A DNA stretch of 64,000 bases from Brachynemurus nebulosus (taxonomy: Eukaryota > Arthropoda > Insecta > Neuroptera > Myrmeleontidae), in assembly GCA_035578155.1 (NCBI GenBank), contig JAPWDM010000007.1, positions 32,648,413-32,712,412 of the forward strand. The letters run 5' to 3'. Both the position numbers and the translations under genes were made by a program. The notes beneath the pieces are model-generated. The model did no database searches. It was given only the letters and a program-made list of their open reading frames with translations, and was not told the origin of the DNA. This document shows, one piece after another, positions 1 to 10,524 of the stretch; the stretch's first letter is position 1; the number at the start of each line of letters is the position of its first letter.

Positions 1-614
1 AAAAAAAGAAAAAAAACACGTAAAAACAATGATTATATTATTGTAAAACAATATTGTGCAATAAATTTCATGTTTCCGTTATAAATAAAAAAAAAATAAA
101 GAATATTTAAACATTTTTTCAAAACGAGTAATGTTATTGTTTCTGGTGCTTCATAATTTAGAGGGAAAATAAACGGCATTTATTTATATTATGTCTGAAG
201 TTAAATGATAATCTCCGGCATTGATATAACTAAACTGAGATCGGATTAGAATGGGAACAGCACAATCTTTACCCGTCACGATAATCGTATAAAAATATGT
301 TAACACGATCCACATTAGTCTACTCACTATACGGATAACAATTAATTTCGGTATAAAATTTAAATCAAAAACAGTGTTAAATCACCTTACATAATCTAAC
401 TTGATCAAACCATATTTTGCGTTATTAAAATTAAAATTGTATTTCTTGTAGTCTGTAGTAATTTTTTTAGCGATAAGGAGATATTTCTAACAAACTATGT
501 ATTAGAGTTATATAATTTTTTTTGGACTTGGACTTTGCCAGTCGCGATTTTTTCAATTCGTTGCCGAATCGCGAATTTCCGAATAGAAGTTGAACTATTA
601 CACCAAGTGTTGTG
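1..614. other. no gene recognised
   Basis: AT-rich; short ORFs only, none with a motif. Confidence 0.5.
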
Positions 615-896
615 ATGAGACTCGAATTCAAGACTGTGACAGAAATTTGTTTTGAGGTCTCTTAAAGTCGAAAATGTCATTTATTAAAATTTATGAAATT
701 TGTTAAAAGTGTTGGAAGTCCCAAACATTTGGATGGGTTCTTTAGCCAGACACGTTCGATGTCCAAAACGTTAAAAAAAGCAGATTTTTCAAAAACTTTC
801 CGATACCATGGCAAAGAGCGGTAAAATAATATAAGAAAGTAATCTTGTGTCCAGAAATTCGCTATGTTATGTCGGATGCTGTGACAAAGGTATTTA
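615..896 (+). mobile_element. M1 element fragment (copy a)
   Basis: Diverged partial copy of the M1 family. It includes GACAGAAATTTGTTTTGAGG, GTTGGAAGTCCCAAAC, CAGACACGTTCGATG and the terminal AAATTCGCTATGTTATG-GGATGCTG. No microsatellite present. Confidence 0.7.
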
Positions 897-1104
897 AAAA
901 AGAATTTTTTTACAGCAAAAACGAAACGTTCACTCTCAAATCAACCGATGATTATGCTGATTCAAATCATTTCCATAAAGCCTGACTTAGGATTTCGTAA
1001 TTGTAACCACGATCTACCTCCATTTGACCAGTCTGTATTAGCCAGTGTCGAAGTTTATGCAATTTAAGTGACAGTGTCGTTTTTTTTTAAGAACTGTTAT
1101 TGAA

Positions 1105-1672
1105 TTTTTGCTTCCGAGACTCCTAAAGTAACGGAAGCATTGTGGTCACTTTTGAAAAATAAAAAATTTTTTCCCTCTAAAATGAAATTGTTTACTCATA
1201 TTTTACGTTCCTAACTTCCTGAACAATTTTGATTTGGTGTTTGTCCGTCTGTATGTCGCCAATTTGCACCAATTGGCATAACTTCTGAACTATTCGTCCC
1301 TATGAATTTAATCGAAATCGGAGTAACGGTAGCTGCGCCGCTACCATGTCATTCCATTAATATACTAAATTGCACCAAGTGCCATAACTTCTGAACTATT
1401 CAATTCTTTTTTATGAAATTGTCAGAAATTATGCGATCTAGTTCCTAGATGGTCCCCTAAAAATTTCATTGCATCCGAGTAATAGTATCTACAGCGCTAC
1501 CATCAAATCCCATTAAATGTCAATATCTTATTTACTACTAGTTCCACTTCGCTCAAATTTTTAAAGTATTTTGAAGGTTAGTTTCTAAAATATTTTTGCT
1601 ATTATTTTATAATTTAGCCTTTAAGTAATCTTTTATGAACTTTAAGGTGAAAATATAATTTCACGGTATATA
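1105..1672 (+). repeat. dispersed repeat M2, copy a (host of the mariner insertion), left part
   Basis: Resembles 58007-58303 and, reverse-complemented, 59545-60005. Shared blocks are GCTTCCG near the start, TTTTACGTT, GGTGTTTGTCCGTCTG, CAATTTGCACCAA, CATAACTTCTGAACTATTC and CACGGTATAT at the end. It continues after the mariner at 2570-2630. Non-coding. Confidence 0.85.
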
Positions 1673-2569
1673 CAGGGTGGGGCAGGGAAACATCCCTACT
1701 TTCGAGGTGGCATTGTGAGTAGTGGGGACATGTTGGAGGAGTGGGGGTAGGTTCGAATGACGCTGTGGCCACGGAATTTTCCGATAGTAGCACTGTCAGT
1801 TGTAGACATGGCTTGGTCGAATGAGCAACGCGCTTTTGCTGTCGAGACGTATTTTTCTCAGAATAAGTCTATTGTTGCAGTGCAGCGTGCGCTGCGAACT
1901 CGTTATCGGATTCCCCCTCGCAACCCTGTTCCTGACCGCAAATCCATTTTGTTGTGGGTGGAAAACTTCCGTGCATGTGGTAGTGTAGTGAAAAAGAGAG
2001 TTGGGGCTCGGAGAACTGTCCGAACTCCAGAAAACATTGACCGTGTCAGAAGATCGATCTTGCAGTCTCCTAAGCGTTCTGCCCGCAAGCATGCATCCGC
2101 CCTTGCATTGTCTAATCGCACTGTGCGTCGTATTCTCCACGAAGAACTCCACTTCCATCCATACAAGATGGTCATCGTTCAAGAACTCACACAACGGGAC
2201 TGGCAACAACGAGTACAGGCATGTGAAACTTTAATTGCTGACTTGCCTCATGATGCACGAGTTTTGTTTAGTGACGAAGCGCACTTCCACATTTCTGGAG
2301 TTGTTAATAAGCAGAATATGCGTTATTGGAGTGGTGCAAACCCTAGGGTAGTTCATGAGAGGCCTCTACACAGTGAAAAAGTGACTGTTTGGTGTGCAAT
2401 CAGCAGTGAAGGCATAATTGGGCCTTATTTCTTCGAGGATTGTTTAAAACAAAGTAAGAATTAACTTCCATCTGTACCCTTTTGATGCCACAATAAAGTT
2501 TTGTTCTAACACTTTTCGTTTTTTTTTAATTTACCTTCAAAGTTAGGGATACTTCCCTGCCCCACCCTG
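1673..2569 (+). mobile_element. mariner/IS630-superfamily element, internally deleted
   Basis: Inverted termini of about 30 bp start CAGGGTGGGGCAGGGAA and are flanked by TA (1671-1672, 2570-2571). About 897 bp long, shorter than complete copies of such elements (about 1.3 kb, from memory). The related repeat at 59545-60005 provides an unoccupied copy of the same target sequence, which fixes both ends at a TA. The element carries a truncated transposase reading frame. Confidence 0.92.
1808..2464 (+). pseudogene. truncated mariner-like transposase (first catalytic Asp only)
   Basis: I take the Met at 1808 (MAWSNEQRAFAVETYF) as the start, since homologous transposases begin there; an in-frame Met at 1757 gives an unlikely leader. 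The N-terminal half carries helix-turn-helix DNA-binding regions (VAVQRALRTRY; RSARKHASALALSNRTVRRI). It then has the first catalytic Asp in LFSDEAHFH and the block NKQNMRYW, ending GIIGPYFFEDCLKQSKN. Family members continue well past this point to the second and third acidic catalytic residues; here these are missing and a stop follows eleven residues after GIIGPY. It is therefore an internally deleted, inactive copy that could at most bind DNA. No stops interrupt the retained part, suggesting recent origin. Confidence 0.88.
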
Positions 2570-2630
2570 TATATTTGGTAGAATACGGTTTTAATGTCTT
2601 TTACGAATACGAGAAAGCTGTGTGCCACAC
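2570..2630 (+). repeat. dispersed repeat M2, copy a, right part
   Basis: Continuation of M2 after the mariner insertion: ATTTGGTAGA, TTTTAATGTCTTTTACGA and GAAAGCTGTG match the reverse complement of 59545-59595. Confidence 0.8.
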
Positions 2631-2639
2631 CCCATTGGC

Positions 2640-3526
2640 AAATTATTTTAACTCTCATCATACTATTGATAAATTCAAGGCTAATTTTAATATTAAATAA
2701 AAGCAAGAAATCAAATCACTTATATTTCTAAAAGGATCTCTGCTATTTCTGCAGCTCCTAACTCAACCAGCCCCTTTAATTTAAATCGCTTCCAAAAAAA
2801 CTTGATTTGTTTGAGACATTCATTTCAGCCCAAAGTATTTTTAACATTTTTACAGACTGTATAATGCATCATCTGTACCATAATCAAACAACCGAATATC
2901 CAACAACAGATACATACTCGTATATATACATAATATAATTCGTATATATGTTCATTATAACAACAGTTTTCGATAACTCACATCAATAGTGCGACTTAAT
3001 CCTCGCCCGATTTAATCCTTATATTAGGATTAGTGCACAAGCGGATCAGTGTTCATCTCTTGCCGCATTTCTGACCGTGTATCTACCCCATTCAAACCGT
3101 CTATATAATGTTTATTTGTCCCTGTTTGCGTTACGCCGATTGGTATCGCGGTATCTCTCTTCGAAAAACATACACTCGTACAAGTACGCCATGTCTGATA
3201 GCACAAATTCACTGATTTGTCTCATATAGATACACAGATATTGCATATAAATTGCTTTAATATAGATTATCTGTAACAATTATTAACAATTTCGATTAGT
3301 TATAGCTTCGAGTATCTTTTGAATTTGTAGCATTTGGTTGAATGGTACCCAGCACTCAGTACTTCGCTTAATTGGAACGGTAGTCTTCACGTAACGCTAC
3401 TGCATGTCTACAGAAATGGTTGGAATTATTTGAGCTTCTGTATTTTTGGTATTTCGTAAGAAATCTTTACAGACCACGGTTGGTATTTTTATTCCATCAA
3501 ATATATTAGTTTATACGTTAAAATTC
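2640..3526. other. no gene recognised
   Basis: AT-rich; I see no repeat shared with the rest of the window. Confidence 0.45.
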
Positions 3527-3966
3527 CCCTGTCGCAGCATCTTGCATAACAACGAATTTCCGTTTATAAAAATTATGTAGTTTTTCTCGGAAACTAGTTA
3601 ACATAGAAGAATAGTATAAAGACCTTTTTTTGTAATTTTTTCTCCTCTTTTAAATGGTGTAAAAAAATTTCACAAAAATTTTTGAATAAGTGGAAATTTT
3701 GGCAAGAGACTAATTTTTTGCAAGAACAAAAACCATGTTCCTGGCATCCGACGTGTCTGGCTGAAGAACTGATCCAAGAGTTTGGGACTTCCAACATTTC
3801 CACCAAATTTTGTAAAAATAGGATATTTCGTTCGACAGTTATCGTGCGAATTTTAGTGAATATTATTTTCGGTTCCTAAGGACCTCAAAACCATGGTCCC
3901 GGGTTCAAGTCGCGTCATGACAGTGGCTATAATAGCTGAATTCCATTCTGGAAATTCGTTAAAACA
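3527..3966 (-). mobile_element. M1 element (copy b), without microsatellite
   Basis: Near full-length, starting CCCCTGTCGCAGCATC and ending GGAAATTCGTTAAAA. The subterminal inverted pair is CGAATTTCCG / GGAAATTCG. At the usual microsatellite position the sequence is simply CGTGCGAATTTTAGTGAAT. The hairpin GAATTCC / GGAAATTC lies next to the CTAAAA-type end. Confidence 0.85.
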
Positions 3967-5676
3967 CACACAAAATCAGGATTCCTCATTGGGCTAAGTA
4001 TTGTTTTACCATTGATCTTAGCTTCGGTTTTAATTGGCTCGTGACTGTGACAAACGAGGCCGAAAATTGTTTTTAGTAATCTTTCACACGATAGGGTACA
4101 TGGAATTATTTCTGGACTTACTTGAACTCTAATTTTTGGAAGATGTTTTCTAATACTGAAACATACCTCGAAGCAAGATTTCATTTATTGGAAATTAGTT
4201 TCTCTACTGTAAATCCTCTTTGAATTTTCGAAGGATATTGTTAGGAATTTAGAATATATGAAGCATATGTAAGGCAAATTTTATTTGGTCTGAAGATGAA
4301 TGGCTAACGTTCGAAACAGTTGTCACAAATGGTAATTATTTAGAATTGGAGTCCGTCTATTTTTGGCTATAAAAACCAATTTAATGGGTGGATTTTAACG
4401 ATTTTTTTTTAAATGTTCGACAGAAATTACTACAACTTGATACCAATACTGAAAAGGCTAGGAAACTTTTGTTAAATCTAAGAAAAATTGATGTATTGAT
4501 AGAAATAAGAAACCTTATTTTCGGACAAAGAGTAATTATTTACAATTTGAGTTCGTAATTAAATTACCCTTTGCCCGAAAATGATTCTAGTGGTGCTAGC
4601 TCCTCCAGTTCCAAAAGTTTCGAAGCTTTTCTGGTCTTCATATTGAGTTTCAGTATTTTTTTTTTTTTTTTTTTTGACTAATCGTTCGTAATGTCGAACA
4701 TTTAGAAACAAAAATTCATTAAAATCGGATCATTAGTTTTGTTTTTAAGCCAAAAATAAGTGAAGTCCTAGTTCAAAATAATTTCTTTACAATTAACGTA
4801 AAATATTTACATTTTTCGATTAAAATAATTCTACTCTATATTTTGATATCAATGTATTTTTCAATCTATCTATATAAATAACATTAAATCATTGGTAAAA
4901 TTGTGTGTATTCATATCCCCGGATTGGCGTGCAGGGCCAACATATCTACGGATTAAACGATCAGAGGGATTATTCTGGCTGAGAGCTTAACCGGCCTTGG
5001 GATTTTCACGTGTTTCAAATGGCGAACGATTTCGAACCCAATGTCTCGTCAATCGAAACAATATATCCAATCTCATATAATAAACCCCGTCACTCTCTAT
5101 ACAAATTATCTTTAAAACTGATTCATTTCGTTATGTTCGTTTTCATTACAAATATCGTAATATTTGACCATTTATATGTCGCGTGGATTGTTTTTATTTT
5201 AATTTTGTCAAAAATTATCAAATATATTTACATACATGTGAATATTGATTTTTTTTGAAAGTAGACAACAATTTTTTTCGGGAACTTTAGTAGACCGTGA
5301 ATGCCAGTTTCGAAAAATTTGTACTTTATATGCACTTGTGTCAAAATCAGAATTTTTCTATTTCTTTTTTTTTTTTTAATTTTATTTTTTCGTTAACTAT
5401 TAATTAAACTTTATTCAAATAAAACTTAACAAAAAGTAAAAAAAAAAAACTCTTTTATTGGGTGGACCAGGATCCCATAAAAAAGGTTTCATAGAAAATA
5501 CACATGTAACTCAAAACCTCACAATTTCCCTATAAATTGTTTTTCTAAACAAGATAAAGAATTAATTTACATATGGAAATATTTTTAAATATTTTATTTG
5601 ATTTCTATAATATTGCAAAAATTGCAATACATACATGTACAAATATGTAAAGAAAGTGAGTGATGCAATAATTTAT
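3967..5676. other. no gene recognised
   Basis: AT-rich with poly-T runs; ORFs at 3927-4184 and 5010-5258 show no family motif. Confidence 0.45.
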
Positions 5677-5684
5677 ATACCCAT

Positions 5685-6386
5685 TAGAGATGTCGATTTT
5701 AAATCGATTAATCGAAAATCGATTAATCGAAGCTTAAAAAATCGATTCTTTTTTCGTTTTTTTTTCTTTTTTTTTTTTATTTGAATCGATTCAGGAATCG
5801 ATTATTAAAAGTAAGAGACCGATAACCGATTTTTTCCAAAAATAACTTCATTTTAATAGTAATTCTACAAAGAAACATGTGTTAAAATGAAACATCAAAA
5901 ACTCTATTGTTAATTGTCACTTTTTACTCGTTATATCAACGAACCCCTCCTATGGCTCTATATAAGTCAGACTATTAATACAAAAGGAAGGAAGAGACCA
6001 CCTATCTGTGCAAACGACGATCCCTTTCCCACAAAAGCGACTTATTTAGAAAACATTTTTGTTTGAAATTTTTTTCAAATTTGTCAATTTGTTTGAAATT
6101 TTTAATAAACTTGGTTTAATTCGTGGTATTCGTCCTACATATTCAGTTGTCTTATTTTTTATAATTATAATTGAAAAGTTAACTCATTACCTATGTAATA
6201 TCAAGTAAGTCCCTTAAACAAAAATTATCAGCTAATTTTATTAAACTTTTGAAAATTTCGATTTTTTAGATCGATCTCACAGAATCGATTTTTTTAGCCG
6301 ATTTTTTTTTTTTTGAATCGATTTTTTTGATTTCGATTTAAATCGATCTAAAAATCGATCTTTTTTTTGTAGAATTGACATCTCTA
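5685..6386 (+). mobile_element. hAT-type MITE rich in AATCGATT palindromes
   Basis: Termini TAGAGATGTC on both ends in inverted orientation; perfect 8-bp target duplication ATACCCAT (5677-5684, 6387-6394). Both subterminal regions are dense in the palindrome AATCGATT/TAATCGATTA. No transposase motif recognised in the middle. Confidence 0.92.
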
Positions 6387-6394
6387 ATACCCAT

Positions 6395-7781
6395 GTAACG
6401 TGAAAATGCGTTAAAAACAGTCAATAGCTAATTTTACCGTTAATTAATGTTCATATTTCTTACTTTTTCTTATTTTATATTAATATTATACTTTCATGGG
6501 CGCTTTTTAAAAGAAATCTTGTATTTAAGTTAATTTTTGTTATAAAAAATACTGAAAAACAAAAATTTTTCAACCAAATTTCCAAAACGGTTTTTCTTTT
6601 TTTGGCGGCTTGCTACGAGTACGATGACATTTTAACGGCTTTTCGGAAATCAAAAATTCAAAAAAAAATGTATTAGCTTATAATAATACACGATCTGAGG
6701 GAGAAGGGCTTAAATTAATAAAAAAAGTAATCAGCAGTAAACCCTTCGTTCACGAATTGGTCACCGCAATAACAAAAATATATGCAACATTTAAAAACAC
6801 TCGATCTAGTTTTTAAATGAAATGTATTTTCGAGAAAAGCGCGTTTAAAGATGATACTTTTTAACATACACAGAATCATCGATCAGTCACAGGTCAATGT
6901 TGCCTGTTAAATCACTCTAAATGTATATTTTCTCTTTGTCTCTCACACTGGTGTCGTATGATTGTAATTTCCACAATATTTATAATCTGGAAATCAAAAT
7001 ATTTTAATATCGTCCTTGTATACCCTAAAGGAAAAAAAATGTTAATAATTTATAATCCGTGAATAAAAATGTTTTCAATTATCATTCATTTGATCATTAT
7101 CAAAAATTACCAATTTAGTGCCATCTATGATAATCTTGTCAATACAATTGTAATTAGAAATAGTATTCATTAAAAAAAAAACATTATAATATACATAATC
7201 ATATTAATAATACAAATATATTTAATAAAAATGTCGGTTAAACGGAACGAATTTATTGAACATGCATAAATGTTAAGCTTAATTTCAAAACCCTTTTTAC
7301 AGAGGTTTATAGGTAAGTTTGTTTTCAATTTGTTTTTATCCATCCAGATGCCGCGATGTAAGAACAAAGTCACCCAGCCAAAGCCCAGTGAAGAAAACGT
7401 CAAAAATGCCATTAAAATGGTCCTTTTTTTTCTATAATCAAAATGATTGCAAGTAAAACCACACTTTAGTTATTGCTCTTAAAAAATAGAATATATATTT
7501 TGCTTTCAGTGCTTAAAATGGCTTTCATAGTTTGTTCCAAGGTATAACCATTGGTGTCCCAAGGTACAAGCTGTCATTTGCTTGGGACAAATATCCTTGT
7601 GATATATTGTATCATAATATTAAGATGTTATTGTGTGCTTAGAGAATTTTCAATATTCGAAGTTATACATTAATTTTTACTCAAGTTATGAAGTTTTAAA
7701 CGAAAGTGTCGCCGGGTACAAGAATCTCCCCTACACCTCTTTAACCAAAATACTTAAAATTTGGTCGCGTGTACTGGGTCA
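6395..7781. other. no gene recognised
   Basis: AT-rich. Minus ORF 7170-7412 is low in complexity and not supported. Confidence 0.45.
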
Positions 7782-7783
7782 TA

Positions 7784-8214
7784 CACAATCAAATGAAATA
7801 AGGAATAAGAAGTATGTCATCTAGTGATGTTGAATGGAACTTTAATGAAATAAGGAATAAGAAATAAGGAGTATGCCATCTAGTGACGTTGAATGAAGCT
7901 TTAACTTAACTGCTCATAGGTAAATGTATTTAGATATTTTTGTACATCAGAATTCATGAAAAAGTAAGGTTCGTGATGACTTTTTTGTCACTAAGTGAAA
8001 AAAATCACGAATTTTGACGTAAAAAAATACCTACATATTTATATCTATGACCAGTTATGTTAAAGTTTCATTCAACATCACTAGATGTCATACTCCTTAT
8101 TTCTTATTCCTTATTCCTTATTTCTTATTTCATTAAAGTTCCATTCAACGTCACTAGATGACATACTTCTTGTTCTTTATTTCTTATTTCTTATTCCTTA
8201 TTTCACTGATTGTG
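7784..8214 (+). mobile_element. 431-bp foldback MITE with internal tandem duplication
   Basis: TA flanks at 7782-7783 and 8215-8216; inverted ends CACAATCA-GAAATAAGGAA. Each arm (7784-7925; 8060-8214) holds two tandem units with CATCTAGTGA-GTTGAATG and AATAAGGAATAAGAA, so the arms pair along their length and also within themselves. Non-coding. Confidence 0.88.
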
Positions 8215-8229
8215 TAGACAGCCTATAAA

Positions 8230-8487
8230 TTAATTTTTGAAACGCACCTCTCCGATAAATGTAAAATAAAAACGGTGGCATGGGTAAATATTCATGATGA
8301 ATTCAATGATGGAGATTCCGTATAATCTGACGGGGTGGTGTACAGGGCCGTGGATAATGGAGGGTGTGAGTGGACGGAGTGGGATGATGATGGTTGGATA
8401 CTGTTTTTTGATTATGGACATGCGCCACATCCCGACAAACAGCCCGATGGTTGTGATGATTTTAACGCTAATGGATAGTGCAGACAT
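8230..8487 (-). CDS. unassigned 85-codon ORF, possible exon
   Basis: A minus-strand Met-initiated ORF of 85 codons. Its N-terminus is hydrophobic (ISVKIITTIGLFVGMW, like a signal or transmembrane segment), followed by a basic/proline stretch (IIKKQYPTIIIPLRPLTP). Local base composition is less AT-biased than the flanks and no repeat is recognised here, which is why I list it. I do not recognise a family. The opposite strand has a 74-codon ORF too, so this may be chance. It could be a small membrane protein, a single exon, or nothing. Confidence 0.15.
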   Translation of the reverse strand: MSALSISVKIITTIGLFVGMWRMSIIKKQYPTIIIPLRPLTPSIIHGPVHHPVRLYGISIIEFIMNIYPCHRFYFTFIGEVRFKN

Positions 8488-8836
8488 TTTAATCTATGGT
8501 ATTAACAAAATTTTATAATACTCAGCTAAAGTGCAGCGCATTACTAAAGAGTTTTATCCATTTCGCATTTATGAATTCATCATATCAACTAAACGCTGTG
8601 TAACACAGTTTATACGTGGTGTATATAATGTCAATCATATACTAGCGTGTTTGGATTTGCGTAGATACACGAAAACACGATCGAAATTAACGCCGTAAAA
8701 TAATCGATTTTTCTCGTGTATACTTAGAGTTTCGACCTTTAAATGTGTCCCGAGAAGGAAATTTTCAAATTTCCTTCAATATTTATGAAATTAATATTAA
8801 TAGATTTGAGCGTTACTTTATGGTATTCCATATTTG

Positions 8837-8957
8837 TAAATAATAAACGAATATTTTACTTCGCAAAAATACCACTTATTGTCACAACCAACAATATTGT
8901 CACAGTTTCAAGATAAAAGTGGTATTTTTGCGAAGTAGAATATTTGTTTATTATTTA
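8837..8957 (+). mobile_element. small foldback element
   Basis: 41-bp inverted arms (8837-8877 and 8917-8957) with about three mismatches, TA at both tips and a ~39-bp spacer. Fits a TA-type MITE. Confidence 0.75.
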
Positions 8958-9234
8958 TGAAATTATTACCATATTAACACTGGAACGATTTGGACGATAG
9001 TCTACTCCAACAGTTCCTAAAGTGTGGTCAAAAATTCGCTTCGCAGTATCAGATCATCTGTAATCGAGAATTCGTAACTTAAAAATGTCCCCATTGAAAA
9101 ATATTAAATTTTATATTCAATACGCCTTGTTTCTTACATCGATTTTATATATCGGTGCTGTGAAACTTTTTTTACTGTGGAAGTTTCCTAAATTCCTTCA
9201 GGAAATGTGGCTTAACTTCCGCATGTAATTTTTA

Positions 9235-9327
9235 GCGAATTTCCAGAATGGAATTCAGCTATTACAGCCACTGTCATGACGCGACTTGAGCCCGGGACTC
9301 TAGAAACCGAAAATAATATTCACTAAA

Positions 9328-9405
<78 letters not shown>

Positions 9406-9730
9406 GCACGATAACTCTCGAACGAAATGTCCTAGGTTTACGAAATTTGGTGAAAATGTTGGAACTTCCAAACCGTTGGACGAGTTCGTTAACCAGACAC
9501 GTCCGATGCCTGGAACATGATTTTTTTGGCAATTTTCATGAAAAAAATTAGTCTTTTGCCCCTTATTTAAAAATTTTTGTGAAATTTTTTTTACACCATT
9601 GGAAAGAGGAGAAAAAATCACATAAACGAGGTCTTTAAACTATTATTCTATGTCAACTAGTTTCCAAGAAAAACTAACTTTTATATACGGAAATTCGCTA
9701 TGTTATGCAGGATGCTGCGACAGGGGTATT
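9235..9730 (+). mobile_element. M1 element (copy c) with (TA)n(TG)n core
   Basis: Runs from TAGCGAATTTCCAGAATGG to CTGCGACAGGGGTATTT. Core microsatellite at 9330-9403. The flanks AAAATTTATATA and TCCGCACGATAACTCTCG are the same as in copies d, h and i. Read as two small ORFs with His/Thr and Ile/Tyr runs, which are artefacts. Confidence 0.88.
9330..9403 (+). repeat. (TA)n(TG)n microsatellite
   Basis: About 38 bp of TA followed by about 35 bp of TG, in the core of M1 copy c. Confidence 0.98.
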
Positions 9731-10060
9731 TTTAACTTTAATCTTCAAGTAACAGAGACCTAGAACGTTATGGCTGTATGAAATTTTGCGTTACCCTGAG
9801 ACAAAAATTTCGAATTCTGCAATATAATTTGTAGAAATTTAAGCTTGCAATAACTTTGTTTCCGACAACTTTCCTTTAAAATGCACCCATCTACCCCGAA
9901 AATCGTAAAATAAATTTTGATTTCTTGTAATCCTTGAATGAAATGATCTTTGTAATTGATTTTCAACGCTTATAAATCAATTCCTTATCAATTATTGACC
10001 CTATCCATCACCTCCCAACAGGTTTCAAAAATAATGACAGCACGGGAAAGCTCTACAACT

Positions 10061-10524
10061 GGGCTGCGTTCAGAAATAAAAGGTGAAGGTAGAGTGTGTT
10101 TTGATAAGGTAATTGTCGGAATACCTTTAGGATGTCACACCGTATGTGTTAATATTTGAACGATCTCGAGAATTATATACATAATATAACCTCTTTTTAT
10201 CACTATCAGTTTTTTATTTCTACGTAATTGTCGTTTTTGTATTTAAAATCCTAATTAATAATATAATACAATAATAATAATACACATATAATGTTATACG
10301 TATGTTGAAATGTCAGGTATAGCATTACTGCGCATGAGTTAACATTTTACTCTAAGTCACTCCAGTCCAGACCGCGGCGATTAAAAGTCACTCTGGGTTA
10401 AAATTATAGTTATTTTTGAACGAGTGTTGGTAATGTCTTTAATTTGACCTGAGTGATTTTTGAACGTTCTGGGTAATCAAATATCGCCCGGGTGTCACCG
10501 GGTAAGCATTTCTGAACGCAGCCC
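10061..10524 (+). mobile_element. 464-bp inverted-repeat element
   Basis: 17-bp perfect terminal inverted repeats, GGGCTGCGTTCAGAAAT (10061-10077; 10508-10524). I could not find a target duplication in the flanks, so the superfamily is open. The interior has GTTAA and GGGTTAAA motifs, no ORF. Confidence 0.7.
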
